From Nocardioides sp. GY 10127 (GTDB lineage Bacteria; Actinomycetota; Actinomycetes; Propionibacteriales; Nocardioidaceae), in the NCBI RefSeq assembly GCF_004919085.1, contig NZ_STGL01000006.1, positions 62,001 through 126,000 on the forward strand: a stretch of DNA of 64,000 nucleotides, read 5' to 3'. The translations under genes were made by a program, and so were the position numbers. The notes under the pieces are model-generated. The model ran no database searches. It saw only the letters and a program-made list of their open reading frames with translations, and had not been told where the DNA came from. Below, piece by piece: positions 8,231-17,496 of the stretch. Within the stretch, counting starts at the first letter, position 1. Every line of letters begins with the position of its first letter.

Positions 8231-8275
8231 GCGAGAGCGTCCCCCCACCGGCCGGAATGCGGAACCCACACAAGC

Positions 8276-8307
8276 CGAGAGCCGCCCCGGGCTCGGGGCG
8301 GCTCTCG
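8276..8307. terminator. Bidirectional hairpin terminator between GNAT and ssrA
   Basis: A perfect 14-bp stem (CGAGAGCCGCCCCG, 8276-8289, with CGGGGCGGCTCTCG, 8294-8307) and loop GGCT lie between the convergent GNAT gene and ssrA. It can end both transcripts. Confidence 0.85.
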
Positions 8308-8381
8308 ATCAAGAGGGCTGTCCGGCCTTGCGGCCGGCCGGCGATCTACGAGGGATCCGCGATCAATCCACGGAGACCTCG

Positions 8382-8751
8382 TGGTGGAGCTGGCGGGAAT
8401 CGAACCCGCGTCCTGTGGCGGTGTACCAGGTCTTCTCCGGGTGCAGTCCGTGCTGTTCGTGTTCTCAGCCCCGGTGCTCGCACGGACACGTCACCGACAG
8501 GCTCAGTCAGGTTTGAGTCCCGGTCAGCCGCCCTGACAGCAGCTGAACAGCAAGTCTCCTAGTCGACGCCAGGGTCCGGGACGGAGACGGATGCCCGGTC
8601 TGACGCTTCGATCACCGCTCAGGCGGCGAGAGCGAAGGAACTGCGCTTAGCGTTGGCAGTTATTGGTTTCCAGCGACGTTTACGAGATGACGCTGGCTTC
8701 TCGACCCGCTTCCCCTGGAGACAGCGTCCCCAGTCGAAACCGATCAGCCCC
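8382..8751 (-). ncRNA. ssrA: tmRNA (trans-translation RNA)
   Basis: On the minus strand the 5' end GGGGCTG at 8751 pairs with CAGCTCC next to the encoded CCA at 8382, closing the acceptor stem with one G-U pair. The T-arm GGTTCGATTCCCGCC is intact. The tag frame reads ANAKRSSFALAA then TGA (8622-8657, stop 8619-8621), close to the common actinobacterial ANTKRTDFALAA tag. Length is 370 nt. It rescues stalled ribosomes with SmpB, whose gene is 0.8 kb away on the same strand. Its 3' end faces the accessory segment 6644-8230. Confidence 0.97.
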
Positions 8752-8770
8752 TCTTGAGTTGTGCGTGCCC

Positions 8771-8776
8771 AGTGTA
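8771..8776 (-). promoter_or_regulatory. Candidate -10 box of ssrA
   Basis: TACACT on the minus strand lies 19 bases before the mature 5' end. That would give a short leader for RNase P to remove. No convincing -35 is seen. Confidence 0.45.
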
Positions 8777-8840
8777 ACGGCCGGCGTCCACCCGTTTGTT
8801 CCGGGCCGGACCACCGCGGCCCCACCGCCGGGAGCCGGCC

Positions 8841-9506
8841 TCAGCGCGCGATCCACTCCCGCAGCAGCGGGACGCCGGGGCCCTCGCACGGGTCGAGCCC
8901 GCGGGAGCGTCCGGCGAGCGCGAGGCCCAGCCGTGCGGCGGGGCCCTCGACCCGGGGGCCCTGCCCGTGGGTCCAGTCGAGGTCCGTCGCCACGAGGGTC
9001 ACCGACGGTCGCTTGGGCCGGGTGAAGAAGCCGAGGCGGGCGGCGGGGCTGACGAGGAAGTCGAGGACGGCGGGCCAGGCGGCCGGGTCGGAGGCGTCCT
9101 CCAGCCCCAGGGGCACCGCCATGTCGTGCAGGTGGATGCGCAGGTCCGTGAGCGGCGCGACGGGGCCGAGCCCGGGTGGGGCGAAGCGCTTGCCGCAGCC
9201 CTCGCGGAGCCGGGTGGCGACGACGCCGGGTCCACGCTCGGCGTCCAGCGTGGCCTCCTCCTGGCGGACCAGGTGGTCCATCGCCCTGTCGTAGCTGAAC
9301 CACCGCCGGGCCATGGCCCCCAGGACGTCGCCGAGGGAGTGCGTGAGCGGCACGGTGAGGTGCACGGCGACCTGGCCGACGGTCCAGCGCCCGCACAGCG
9401 ACGGGGTGTCCCACTCGGCCGGGCTCAGCCGCTCCACGACGTCCGCGACGTGCCGCCGCTCGCGCGCGACGGCGCTCCAGGTCTGCTCGGCGTCCACGCC
9501 CGACAT
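8841..9506 (-). CDS. Maleylpyruvate isomerase family mycothiol-dependent enzyme (DinB-like fold)
   Basis: 221 residues. The N-terminus (ADVVERLSPAEWDTPSLCGRWTVGQVAVHLT) is the typical four-helix DinB/MDMPI metal-binding module with H in VAVHL. A second conserved His pair occurs in DLRIHLHDMAVPLGL. Family members use mycothiol or bacillithiol as cofactor for isomerisation or thiol transfer, but most actinobacterial paralogues have no assigned substrate. ATG 9506 was chosen because the family motif starts about ten residues later. The gene lies between smpB and ssrA on the same strand, an insertion into an otherwise functional pair. Confidence 0.8.
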   Translation of the reverse strand: MSGVDAEQTWSAVARERRHVADVVERLSPAEWDTPSLCGRWTVGQVAVHLTVPLTHSLGDVLGAMARRWFSYDRAMDHLVRQEEATLDAERGPGVVATRLREGCGKRFAPPGLGPVAPLTDLRIHLHDMAVPLGLEDASDPAAWPAVLDFLVSPAARLGFFTRPKRPSVTLVATDLDWTHGQGPRVEGPAARLGLALAGRSRGLDPCEGPGVPLLREWIAR

Positions 9507-9574
9507 GGTCGCAAACCCGACGCTGCCCGGACGTCGCGTCACGGTCACCCGCGGGTAAAACCTCCAGGAGAGGC

Positions 9575-10054
9575 TCAGTCCTTGTACCCCTTGGCCCGGC
9601 GCCCGACGGCGATCTCGGTCTCGCGCTTGGCGGTGCGCTCGGCGATGGCCTGGCGCTTGTCCCAGCTCTTCTTGCCTCGCGCGGTGGCGATCTCGATCTT
9701 GGCGCGGCCGTTGAGGAAGTACAGGCTGAGCGGGACGACGGTGAGGCCCTTCTCCGCCACCCGGCGCTCGATCTTCTCGATCTCGGCCTTGTGCAGCAGG
9801 AGCTTGCGCTTGCGGCGCGCGGCGTGGTTCGTCCAGGTGCCCTGGAGGTACTCCGGGATGTGCACGCCGTGCAGCCAGGCCTCGCCGCGATCGATGTCGA
9901 TGAACCCGTCGACCAGGGAGGCGCGCCCCTCGCGCAGGGACTTCACCTCGGTCCCCATGAGCACCAGGCCGGCCTCGTAGGTGTCCTCGATGGCGTAGTC
10001 GTGTCGCGCCTTCTTGTTCTGCGCGATCATCTTGCGCCCCTGCTCCCTGGCCAT
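9575..10054 (-). CDS. smpB: SsrA-binding protein SmpB
   Basis: 159 residues with the whole SmpB signature: [40 protein letters not shown], then [17 protein letters not shown], and the basic C-terminal tail ending GRRAKGYKD that folds in the decoding centre. It binds tmRNA (8382-8751) and delivers it to stalled ribosomes. ATG 10054 is preferred over the ATG 12 codons earlier because GGGAGGA lies 7 bp upstream and homologues start MAREQGRK. A palindrome (10070-10087) sits immediately upstream of the ribosome-binding site. Confidence 0.97.
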   Translation of the reverse strand: MAREQGRKMIAQNKKARHDYAIEDTYEAGLVLMGTEVKSLREGRASLVDGFIDIDRGEAWLHGVHIPEYLQGTWTNHAARRKRKLLLHKAEIEKIERRVAEKGLTVVPLSLYFLNGRAKIEIATARGKKSWDKRQAIAERTAKRETEIAVGRRAKGYKD

Positions 10055-10069
10055 GGGTCCATCCTCCCA

Positions 10070-10087
10070 AATCCGGTCAACCGGATT
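10070..10087 (-). promoter_or_regulatory. Palindrome just upstream of smpB
   Basis: Perfect 8-bp inverted repeat AATCCGGT-CA-ACCGGATT, 15 bp before the smpB ATG and abutting its Shine-Dalgarno. It could be an operator or a small hairpin that modulates translation; the regulator is unknown. Confidence 0.5.
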
Positions 10088-10143
10088 CACATCCCCCGGT
10101 GGCAGGCTCCGCAGCCAGAGCCCGGCCGACGAACGGATAAGGG

Positions 10144-11466
10144 TCAGCCGATCCAGTTCATCGGGTCGACGGCGGTGCCGTTGACGAGCACCGTGAAGTG
10201 GAGGTGGCAGCCGGTGGACCAGCCGGTGGTGCCGGCCCGGCCGACGACCTGGCCGCGCTCGACGTAGTCGCCCACGTTCACCCGGTAGCCCTCGGCGTGG
10301 TTGTAGACGATGGTGAGGGACTTGCCGTTGACGGTGCCCAGCGAGATGTAGAGCCGGTGGCCGTAGACGTCCGACCAGTACTTCGCGATGACCGTGCCGG
10401 AGCCCGCGGCCACCATCGGCTCGCCGCAGTAGACGGAGAAGTCGGTGCCGTCGTGCAGGCCCCAGTAGCCGTAGATCGGGTGGATGCGCCAGCCGTACGG
10501 CGAGGTGACGACGCCGGGCACGGGCCGGGTGAGGTAGCCGGACGCCTTCGCCGTGACCGACCGGCCGGAGCGCTGCGCGGCCCGCTCGATCCGGGCCTGG
10601 AGCGAGCTCTCCTTGGCCTTGAGCTTCTTCAGCGTCCGGACGTCGCGCGCCTTGATCCGCACGGCCTTCTGCTTCGCCGCGACCCGCGTGGCGAGCGTGG
10701 CGGCCACCGTGTCGCGGGCGTCCTCGGCCTGAGCCTCGAGCGACCGGACGGTGGAGAGGTGGTCGGCCGCGGCCTCACGCTGGACCTCCACGGCCTCCTT
10801 GGCCTCCGAGACCTGGCCCTCCTGGACGGCGAGGAGCACCGTCGAGGCGTCGAGCTGGTCGTAGAGGCGGGCCTGGTGGTCGACGATCGCGTCCGAGGCG
10901 ATCTGCTGCTGGGTGAGGTCGTCGGTGGTGCCGTCGGTGAGGAGCTCGGAGATCGCCGCGAGCTCGGCGGGGCCGTCCTGGTAGCCGTCGACGATCGAGT
11001 CCTTGACGGCCTGCTCCTGGTCGGCGAGCGAGTCCTGCCCATCGGCGAGCGCCTCCCGGGCCGCGGCGAGCCGCTCCTCGGCGGCCTCCAGCCGGTCCTG
11101 CATGAGGGCGTCGCGCTCGCGGGCAGCGTCCAGCTTCGTCCGGACGACCGCGAGCTCGGAGCGGGCGTCGGCGAGCGCCGACCGGGCGCTCTGCACCTTC
11201 GCGATGGCCGCGCGCAGGCCGGCGCTGGCGTCGTCGAGGTCGCCCTGGACGGTCCGGATCTTCTTCTTGACGCCGGACTTCTTCTTCTTCAGCTTGTCGC
11301 TGTCGGCCGCCGCGACCCCACCGACGGACGCCGCCGAGGCGACCTCGCCGGTCGCCGTGGCGACCTCGTCACCCAGGGCCCCGGACGCGACGAGCCCCAG
11401 CGCCAGGGCTCCGGCCGTGAGGGCCGAGGCCAGGCGCTGCCGCCGTGCGTGGGGGAAGGGACGCAC
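10144..11466 (-). CDS. Coiled-coil M23 peptidoglycan hydrolase, probable FtsEX-controlled cell-separation enzyme
   Basis: 440 residues: signal sequence (about 1-32), a long coiled coil (about 55-285, rich in [26 protein letters not shown] and EAQAEDARD), then a LytM/M23 domain with GLHDGTDF near residue 338 and CHLHF near residue 420, the zinc ligands HxxxD and HxH. EnvC, PcsB and mycobacterial RipC share this layout and are switched on by FtsX at the septum. Here ftsX and ftsE are directly upstream on the same strand, which supports that role. A TACCGT box in the 135-bp gap may give it a separate promoter. Confidence 0.9.
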   Translation of the reverse strand: MRPFPHARRQRLASALTAGALALGLVASGALGDEVATATGEVASAASVGGVAAADSDKLKKKKSGVKKKIRTVQGDLDDASAGLRAAIAKVQSARSALADARSELAVVRTKLDAARERDALMQDRLEAAEERLAAAREALADGQDSLADQEQAVKDSIVDGYQDGPAELAAISELLTDGTTDDLTQQQIASDAIVDHQARLYDQLDASTVLLAVQEGQVSEAKEAVEVQREAAADHLSTVRSLEAQAEDARDTVAATLATRVAAKQKAVRIKARDVRTLKKLKAKESSLQARIERAAQRSGRSVTAKASGYLTRPVPGVVTSPYGWRIHPIYGYWGLHDGTDFSVYCGEPMVAAGSGTVIAKYWSDVYGHRLYISLGTVNGKSLTIVYNHAEGYRVNVGDYVERGQVVGRAGTTGWSTGCHLHFTVLVNGTAVDPMNWIG

Positions 11467-11601
11467 CGTTGTCCTGCCTTGTCGCGTGGGTGGAGCGGGG
11501 AGGTTCTCGATCGATCCGCCCTCCGGCGTGGCCCGGCCGAAGGACGGCTGGGTCGCGTGGGGCTCGTGTGACGGATCGGCAGCGACGGTACGCGTCCGTA
11601 G

Positions 11602-12516
11602 TCAGACTTTGAGGTATTTCGACGTGAGCAGGAGTGTCGGGACGAGGCTGAGCACCGGGCCCAGGATCGCGACCGCGATCGCGGCCACCGCCCAGTCCGA
11701 CCAGTCGATCCACGGGATGAACCCGAGGTACTGGGTGAACTTGTCCATCACGCCGAAGTACATGAACCCGCCCAGCGTGCCGACGGCCAGCCCGACCGAG
11801 ACCAGGGCCGTGACCAGGGCCTCCAGGAGGAACGGCAGCGCGATGTAGGCGCTCGAGGCGCCCACGAGCCGCATGATCGCGATCTCCTTGCGGCGCGCGA
11901 AGGCGGTGAGGCGGATCGTGTTGGCGACCAGCAGGAGGGCCGCGAGGACGAGGAAGGCCGCCACGCCGATGGAGCCGATCTGCATGGCGTCCATGACCTT
12001 GAGCAGCGGGGCGATGGTGTCGCGCTGGTCGCGGACGCTGGACACCCCGTCCAGGCCCGTGACGGCGCTCGTCACCGCCTCGTACTGGTCCGGGTCCTTG
12101 AGCGTGATCCAGATGGACTCGGCCATGTCGTCCTCGGTGAGGATCGCGTTGGGGCCCTCGAAGCGGTCGGCCTCGGAGGCGCCGTAGAGGGCCTTGACCT
12201 TCTCGAAGGCCTCGGCCTTCGACTCGTACTCGTAGCTGTCGACCTGGGCGCTGGAGTCGAGGACCTTCTCGATCTCCTGCTTCTCCGCCTTCGTCACCGC
12301 GCCGAGGCACTTGGCGTTGGAGTCGTCGTCGCGGCAGAGCCAGACGGTGATCTGGAGCTCCGACCCCCACTGGTCGACGACCTTCTGGGCCTGCGCGTGC
12401 ACGAGCAGGCCGATGCCGACGAGCGTGAGGGAGACGAAGAGCGTGAGGACCACGGCGAGGTGCATCGAGAGGTTGCGACGCAGCCCCTGGCCGAGGTTGG
12501 AGAGGACGTAGCGCAT
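11602..12516 (-). CDS. ftsX: Cell division protein FtsX
   Basis: 304 residues with the FtsX topology: one N-terminal TM (NLSMHLAVVLTLFVSLTLVGIGLL), a large extracellular domain (about 45-165, including Cys residues in VWLCRDDDSNAKCLG), then three TMs with the conserved AFARRKEIAIMRLVGAS loop. It forms the FtsEX complex with FtsE and transmits ATP hydrolysis to a periplasmic hydrolase, here probably the adjacent M23 protein. ATG 12516 follows ftsE by 66 bp. Confidence 0.95.
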   Translation of the reverse strand: MRYVLSNLGQGLRRNLSMHLAVVLTLFVSLTLVGIGLLVHAQAQKVVDQWGSELQITVWLCRDDDSNAKCLGAVTKAEKQEIEKVLDSSAQVDSYEYESKAEAFEKVKALYGASEADRFEGPNAILTEDDMAESIWITLKDPDQYEAVTSAVTGLDGVSSVRDQRDTIAPLLKVMDAMQIGSIGVAAFLVLAALLLVANTIRLTAFARRKEIAIMRLVGASSAYIALPFLLEALVTALVSVGLAVGTLGGFMYFGVMDKFTQYLGFIPWIDWSDWAVAAIAVAILGPVLSLVPTLLLTSKYLKV

Positions 12517-12582
12517 GGCGGCAGGAGGGCCTTTCGGTTCTGCGCGGGTGGGGCGGAGGTGTGTGGGAGGGCGGGGCGCGGG

Positions 12583-13272
12583 TCAGTGCTGGAAGCCGTA
12601 GACGCCGCGGTCCTGGTCGCGGACGACCTTGCCGTGCTCCAGCTCGATGACGCGCTTGCGCATCTGGTCGACGATCCCGTGGTCGTGGGTCGCCATGAGG
12701 ACGGTGGTGCCGGTCCGGTTGATCCGGTCCAGCAGCTTCATGATCCCGACGGTCGTGGACGGGTCGAGGTTGCCGGTGGGCTCGTCGGCGACCAGGATCA
12801 TCGGCCGCGTCACGAACGCGCGGGCGATGGCGACGCGCTGCTGCTCACCGCCGGAGAGCTCGTCGGGCATCCGGTCGGCCTTGCCGTCCAGGCCCACCAT
12901 CTCGAGGGTCTCGGGGACGCGGCCGCGGATCTCCTTCGGCGAGTAGCCGGTCACCTGCAGGGCGAAGGCCACGTTCTCGGCGACGGTCTTGTTCTGCAGC
13001 AGGCGGAAGTCCTGGAACACCGTGCCGATCTGGCGGCGCAGGCGCGGGACCTTCCAGCTCGCGAGCCGGTTGATCTCCTTGCCGGCCACGTAGACGCGAC
13101 CCTCGGTGGGGCGCATCTCGCGCAGCACCAGGCGCAGGGCGGTGGACTTGCCGGAGCCGGAGGCACCGACCAGGAAGACGAACTCGCCCTTCTCGACGTC
13201 GATCGACACCTGGTCGAGCGCGGCGGCACCGCCCCCCGGGTAGGACTTGGAGACCTTCTCGAAGCGGATCAC
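12583..13272 (-). CDS. ftsE: Cell division ATP-binding protein FtsE
   Basis: 229 residues with Walker [10 protein letters not shown] (36-44), signature [15 protein letters not shown], Walker [12 protein letters not shown] and the switch His in [10 protein letters not shown]. It is the cytoplasmic ATPase of FtsEX. GTG 13272 is chosen because a TAACCT -10 box ends 7 bp upstream, predicting a leaderless message; there is no Shine-Dalgarno. Order ftsE-ftsX-M23-smpB on one strand is typical of actinobacteria, with prfB nearby. Confidence 0.96.
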   Translation of the reverse strand: MIRFEKVSKSYPGGGAAALDQVSIDVEKGEFVFLVGASGSGKSTALRLVLREMRPTEGRVYVAGKEINRLASWKVPRLRRQIGTVFQDFRLLQNKTVAENVAFALQVTGYSPKEIRGRVPETLEMVGLDGKADRMPDELSGGEQQRVAIARAFVTRPMILVADEPTGNLDPSTTVGIMKLLDRINRTGTTVLMATHDHGIVDQMRKRVIELEHGKVVRDQDRGVYGFQH

Positions 13273-13279
13273 CCGAAGG

Positions 13280-13285
13280 AGGTTA
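13280..13285 (-). promoter_or_regulatory. -10 box of ftsE, leaderless
   Basis: TAACCT followed by 7 bases and the GTG at 13272; transcription would start at the initiation codon. Confidence 0.6.
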
Positions 13286-13333
13286 CGCGGGTCCCCCAGG
13301 AAGGCTGGGCATCGCGGCCGTGGCGCGTTCTCG

Positions 13334-13339
13334 TACCCT
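13334..13339 (+). promoter_or_regulatory. -10 box of lipoprotein gene, leaderless
   Basis: TACCCT, then 7 bases, then ATG 13347. This decides between ATG 13347 and the in-frame GTG at 13320, which lies before the box. Confidence 0.55.
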
Positions 13340-13346
13340 CCCTCAC

Positions 13347-14051
13347 ATGCTCCGCCGCCCCGTGCTCGACGTCCTGGTGGCTGTGACGGCCCTCGTCGCC
13401 CTCACCGCCTGCACCAGCGGCTCCGACGACGCCGGCGGCACCAGCAGCGCGACGCCGTCGTCCTCCCTGTCGGCCTCCGACCTGGTCCCGAGCCCCAGCA
13501 CCCTCACGGGCCTCGAGGGCGTCTACCCCGACCTCGCGGTGCAGCGCGCCGCCTTCTGCGACCTCGTGCCCGACGACGCGGTGCTCGCCGCCCTCGGCCG
13601 TCGGGCCCGCGGCACGGTCCCCACGGTGCGCGCGTGGGCCGACGGTGACACTGTCCGCCTCAGCCAGGGCCTGGACGACGGGGTGCGCGACGTCGCCCAC
13701 GAGTACGGGTGCCGCTGGACGGCGTCCGGGACCGTCAACGCGCAGGCCTGGGTCTACGCCCCGCCCGTGGACGACGCCCGCGCCACCACGCTCGCCGACG
13801 GGCTCGCGGACTCCCTGGCCAGCGACACCGTGCGCTGCTCCACCCGGGGTGACGCCGAGCAGCTCGGCTCGGTCGGGGCCACCGCCGTGTGCACCTCGGA
13901 CGCCGGCCGGGCGGTCGCGGTCGCGGGCCTGCTCGGCGACGGCTGGCTGACCTGCACCGTCTCGGCCGCCGAGGACGTCTCCGCCGCGACCCTGCTGGAC
14001 CGCTCCAGCGCCTGGTGCACCGCCGTGGCGCTCGCCGCCGCCAGCGACTGA
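13347..14051 (+). CDS. Putative secreted lipoprotein of unknown function
   Basis: 234 residues. The signal peptide ends in a lipobox (LVALTAC), predicting lipid attachment and a surface-anchored protein after a Ser/Thr-rich linker. The mature part has four Cys residues in a DUF3558-like pattern ([39 protein letters not shown] ... LTCTVS). No catalytic motif was seen. It diverges from ftsE with 74 bp between starts. Confidence 0.75.
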   Translation: MLRRPVLDVLVAVTALVALTACTSGSDDAGGTSSATPSSSLSASDLVPSPSTLTGLEGVYPDLAVQRAAFCDLVPDDAVLAALGRRARGTVPTVRAWADGDTVRLSQGLDDGVRDVAHEYGCRWTASGTVNAQAWVYAPPVDDARATTLADGLADSLASDTVRCSTRGDAEQLGSVGATAVCTSDAGRAVAVAGLLGDGWLTCTVSAAEDVSAATLLDRSSAWCTAVALAAASD

Positions 14052-14052
14052 C

Positions 14053-14087
14053 CCAGCGACCCACGCGCCCTTGACAGGCGTCGCTGG
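14053..14087 (+). terminator. Weak hairpin after lipoprotein gene
   Basis: CCAGCGAC (14053-14060) and GTCGCTGG (14080-14087) with possible inner pairing GCC/GGC. No U-tract. Confidence 0.4.
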
Positions 14088-14149
14088 ACGCCAGGGCAAG
14101 TTTCGATGAAGGCCGCGCCGATCCCGGGACTGCCGGGGCGCGCGGCCCC

Positions 14150-14155
14150 TACCGT
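14150..14155 (+). promoter_or_regulatory. -10 box of second metalloprotease, leaderless
   Basis: TACCGT, then 6 bases, then GTG 14162. Confidence 0.5.
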
Positions 14156-14161
14156 CGTCGG

Positions 14162-16255
14162 GTGCCCCCCACACGTCGTCGTCGCGCCCTCCTGAGCACC
14201 CGGCTGGCCACCCGGCTGGCCACCCGGTCGGCCGCCCCGCTGGTCGGCTCGCTGGTGGCCGGGCTGCTGCTCGCCGTCCCCGGTGGCCCCGCGGGCGCCG
14301 CCGGCCCGGCCCGGGCCTCCTCGCCCGCCACCGACGGGTCGCTGGACGGCGTCCTGGACTCCGCCGCACGGGGTGCCCGCGCCGTCCGCCTGCTCGGCGA
14401 CGACCTCGCGGACGCCGCCGACCTCAACGGGATGACCGCCGCCGACCTGCGCTCGACGCTGCGCACGGACGACACGGCGTGGGTCGACACCGACGGACAC
14501 GTCTTCTACCGCGACACCCTCGCGGCCGACCGGACGGCCGCCTCGGCCGCGATGACCGCCGCCGACCTGCTCTACCCGAGCGCCGACACCTTCACCCTGC
14601 ACTCGCTGCCGGGCGCCAAGCGGACCATCTACATCGACTTCGACGGCGCCACCGTCACCGGCACCGCGTGGAACAACTCGGGCCTCAAGACCACCGCGGT
14701 CTCGGGGTTCTCCTACGACGACGACTACACGACCTTCACCGCCGGCGAGCGGGCGCTGATCCAGCAGGTCTGGCAGCAGGTGGCGGAGGACTACGCGCCG
14801 TTCCAGGTCGACGTCACCACCGAGGACCCGGGCCGCGCCGCGCTCGTCCGCACCTCGTCTGGCGACCAGTACTACGGCGCGCTGGCGATCGTCAGCGACG
14901 ACACCGACGCCCACCAGGTCGGCTGCGGCGGGTACAGCTCGTGCACCGGCGTCGCCTACGTCGACGTCTTCGACGAGGCGGACAGCGGCTACTACCAGCC
15001 GGCCTGGGCGTTCACGAGCTACTACGACGACGTGGAGACGATCACCGGCACCGTCGCCCACGAGGTGGGGCACAACCTCGGGCTCTCCCACGACGGCAAG
15101 GGCACCAGCGCCTACTACTCCGGCCAGGGCATCTGGGGCCCCATCATGGGCTCGACCTGGCACCCCCTGGTGCAGTGGAGCGCGGGCGAGTACCCGAGCG
15201 CCACCAACACCGAGGACGACGTCGCGATCATCGCCGCCAGCGGCGCACCGCTGCGGGCGGACGACGCGGGCGACACGATCGCGACCGCCTCGAGCGCGTC
15301 GCTGCCGGCCGAGGGCGTCATCGGCACCCAGGACGACGTGGACGTCTACGCGCTGGGGACCTGCACGGGCAGCGTGACGGTCTCCGCCGACACCGTCGCT
15401 ACCAGCCCCGACCTCGACGTGGCGCTCACCGTCAGCACCGCCGACGGCACGCAGGTGGCGTTCTCGGACCCGACCTCGGCGGTCGGCGACGGCATCACCG
15501 CCTCCGGGCTCTCCGCCTCGGCCACCTTCACTGCCCCCGACGAGCCCCTGTACGCCTCGCTGGACGGCGTGGGCAGCGGTTCCTGGGACGCGAGCGGCTA
15601 CGGCGACTACGGCTCGCTCGGGCAGTACACGCTGTCGGTGAGCGGCTGCGACGCCGACGCGGTCGCGCCCGGCTCCCCCACGATCACCTCGACGAGCACC
15701 ACGGCCACCAGCGCCACGCTGACCTGGACGGCCCCCGCGGACGACGGCGGCAGCGCCATCACGGGCTACGTCGTGAGCCTGGACGGCACCGATGTCGACA
15801 CCGTCACCGGCACGTCCTGGACGACGGACGGGCTGGTCGCCGGCACGACCCACACGCTCGGCGTGCGGGCGGTGAACGCGGTCGGCGAGTCGTCCGAGGT
15901 GACGGCGCAGGTGACCACCCAGAGCGCGGGCTCGGGCGGCTCCGACCCCACCGCCCCGGGCCGGCCGGCCATCGGGAAGGCGTCGTCGGGGGCCCGCGGG
16001 GGCGCGGTCACCGCGACCGTCCGCTGGAGCGCACCCACCGACGACGGCGGCAGCGACCTCACCGGCTACCTGGTGCGGGGGCTGAAGCTGGACGCGTCGG
16101 GCCGGGTCGTCGGCCGGGGCACCCTCGCGCTCGGCGTCCGGACGTCCGTGCGGCTCTCGCTGGCGAAGGGGCGGTGGCGGTTCCAGGTGCGCGCCGTCAA
16201 CGACGAGGGCAGCTCGGCCTGGTCGGCCCGCTCGAACGTCGTCCGGGCGCGCTGA
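14162..16255 (+). CDS. Secreted zinc metalloprotease with fibronectin III repeats
   Basis: 697 residues: Arg-rich signal peptide with two in-frame copies of STRLATRLATR-like DNA, a pro-region, a catalytic domain beginning YPSADTFTLHSLPGAKRTIYIDFDGA, the zinc motif HEVGHNLGLSHDG near residue 300 and Met-turn-like WGPIMGS, a pre-peptidase-like beta domain (DDVDVYALGTCTGSVTVSA), and two fibronectin III domains (PGSPTITSTSTTATSATLTW; RPAIGKASSGARGGAVTATVRW). It is a full-length paralogue of the truncated gene at 1-1830, and the two match in order of domains. Probably an exported protease acting on extracellular protein or the wall. Confidence 0.88.
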   Translation: MPPTRRRRALLSTRLATRLATRSAAPLVGSLVAGLLLAVPGGPAGAAGPARASSPATDGSLDGVLDSAARGARAVRLLGDDLADAADLNGMTAADLRSTLRTDDTAWVDTDGHVFYRDTLAADRTAASAAMTAADLLYPSADTFTLHSLPGAKRTIYIDFDGATVTGTAWNNSGLKTTAVSGFSYDDDYTTFTAGERALIQQVWQQVAEDYAPFQVDVTTEDPGRAALVRTSSGDQYYGALAIVSDDTDAHQVGCGGYSSCTGVAYVDVFDEADSGYYQPAWAFTSYYDDVETITGTVAHEVGHNLGLSHDGKGTSAYYSGQGIWGPIMGSTWHPLVQWSAGEYPSATNTEDDVAIIAASGAPLRADDAGDTIATASSASLPAEGVIGTQDDVDVYALGTCTGSVTVSADTVATSPDLDVALTVSTADGTQVAFSDPTSAVGDGITASGLSASATFTAPDEPLYASLDGVGSGSWDASGYGDYGSLGQYTLSVSGCDADAVAPGSPTITSTSTTATSATLTWTAPADDGGSAITGYVVSLDGTDVDTVTGTSWTTDGLVAGTTHTLGVRAVNAVGESSEVTAQVTTQSAGSGGSDPTAPGRPAIGKASSGARGGAVTATVRWSAPTDDGGSDLTGYLVRGLKLDASGRVVGRGTLALGVRTSVRLSLAKGRWRFQVRAVNDEGSSAWSARSNVVRAR

Positions 16256-16257
16256 GG

Positions 16258-16290
16258 CCTGACGCCCCGGAGTCAGACCCGGGCGTCAGG
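16258..16290. terminator. Bidirectional hairpin between metalloprotease and prfB
   Basis: CCTGACGCCC (16258-16267) and GGGCGTCAGG (16281-16290), 10 perfect pairs, between convergent genes. Confidence 0.75.
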
Positions 16291-16305
16291 CGCCGACGCG
16301 AGCCG

Positions 16306-17421
16306 TCAGGCGTCCGCCTTGGCGGTGCCGCGGCGCCAGCGGATGCCGGCCTCGAGGAAGCCGTCGATCTCGCCGTCGAAGACGGGCTGCGGGTTGCCGG
16401 TCTCGTAGCCGGTGCGCAGGTCCTTGACGATCTGGTACGGGTTGAGGACGTAGTTGCGCATCTGGTCGCCCCACGAGGCGGCGACGTCGCCCTTGAGGTC
16501 CTTCTTGAGCGCGGCCTCCTCGGCCTTCTTCTTCGCGAGGAGCTTGGCCTTGAGGACGATCATCGCGGCGGCCTTGTTCTGCAGCTGCGACTTCTCGTTC
16601 TGGCAGGAGACGACGATGCCGGTCGGGATGTGCGTGAGGCGCACCGCCGAGTCGGTGGTGTTGACCGACTGGCCGCCCGGGCCGCCGGAGCGGAAGACGT
16701 CGGTGCGGACGTCGTTCTCGTCGACCTCGATCTCGTCGGTCTGCTCGAGCTGGGGCACGACCTCGACGGCGGCGAAGGACGTCTGGCGGCGGCCCTGGTT
16801 GTCGAAGGGGCTGATCCGGACGAGCCGGTGCGTGCCGACCTCGACCGAGAGGGTGCCGTAGGCGTAGGGCGCGTGGATCGCGAACTCGGCGGACTTGATG
16901 CCCGCCTCCTCGGCGTAGGAGATGTCGAAGACCTCGACGGAGTACTTGTTGCGCTCGGCCCAGCGCGTGTACATGCGCATGAGCATCTCGGCGAAGTCGG
17001 CCGCGTCGACGCCGCCGGCGCCCGAGCGGATCGTCACGATCGCCTCGCGGGAGTCGTACTCGCCGGAGAGCAGCGTGCGGACCTCGAGGCTCTCGACCGC
17101 GGTCTTGACGCGGGGCAGCTCGCGCTCGGCCTCCTCCATGGAGTCGGCGTCCTCGGCCTCGACGGCGAGCTCCACGAGGACGGCGAGGTCCTCGATGCGG
17201 CTGCTCAGCTTCTCGAAGCGCTCGACCTGACCCTGCAGGTCGGACAGGCTGCCGGTGACGCGGGTGGCGTTCGCCTGGTCGTCCCACAGGTCGGGTGCGG
17301 CCACCTGCTCCTGGAGGTCGGCGATGTCCGCCTTCATCTTGTCGATGTCCAGCACCTGCTCGATGGTGTGCATCGTCGCCTGGAGCTGCTTGATCTCGCT
17401 GTCGAAGTCGGGGCCTGCCAC
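16306..17421 (-). CDS. prfB: Peptide chain release factor 2
   Basis: 371 residues from GTG 17421. The catalytic GGQ (249-251, within [17 protein letters not shown]) and the stop-codon recognition tripeptide SPF (204-206, [15 protein letters not shown]) identify RF2, which ends translation at UGA and UAA. There is no programmed frameshift; the frame runs through the N-terminal region intact. GTG 17421 is preferred over TTG 17430 because homologues start at this MAGPDF-like position and a TAGTCT box ends 8 bp upstream. Confidence 0.96.
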   Translation of the reverse strand: MAGPDFDSEIKQLQATMHTIEQVLDIDKMKADIADLQEQVAAPDLWDDQANATRVTGSLSDLQGQVERFEKLSSRIEDLAVLVELAVEAEDADSMEEAERELPRVKTAVESLEVRTLLSGEYDSREAIVTIRSGAGGVDAADFAEMLMRMYTRWAERNKYSVEVFDISYAEEAGIKSAEFAIHAPYAYGTLSVEVGTHRLVRISPFDNQGRRQTSFAAVEVVPQLEQTDEIEVDENDVRTDVFRSGGPGGQSVNTTDSAVRLTHIPTGIVVSCQNEKSQLQNKAAAMIVLKAKLLAKKKAEEAALKKDLKGDVAASWGDQMRNYVLNPYQIVKDLRTGYETGNPQPVFDGEIDGFLEAGIRWRRGTAKADA

Positions 17422-17429
17422 AAGCGTCA

Positions 17430-17435
17430 AGACTA
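17430..17435 (-). promoter_or_regulatory. -10 box of prfB, leaderless
   Basis: TAGTCT, 8 bases before GTG 17421. It overlaps the alternative TTG 17430, which argues against that start. Confidence 0.5.
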
Positions 17436-17496
17436 CGGGTCGGGCCCAGGACGGCCTACTCCCGGTGCGGCGGTGCCCGGCGGGCGTGTCGGTCGG

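Noticed and set aside
8382..8404. tRNA gene from the T-arm-like sequence
   Set aside because: It is the 3' end of tmRNA; no complete tRNA cloverleaf was found in the window.
12397..13386. Plus-strand open frame opposite ftsE and ftsX
   Set aside because: Antisense shadow; ftsE and ftsX have full motifs.
17422..17430. TTG start or programmed frameshift for prfB
   Set aside because: The TTG lies in the -10 box and the frame is continuous through the N-terminus; no UGA or frameshift site was found.
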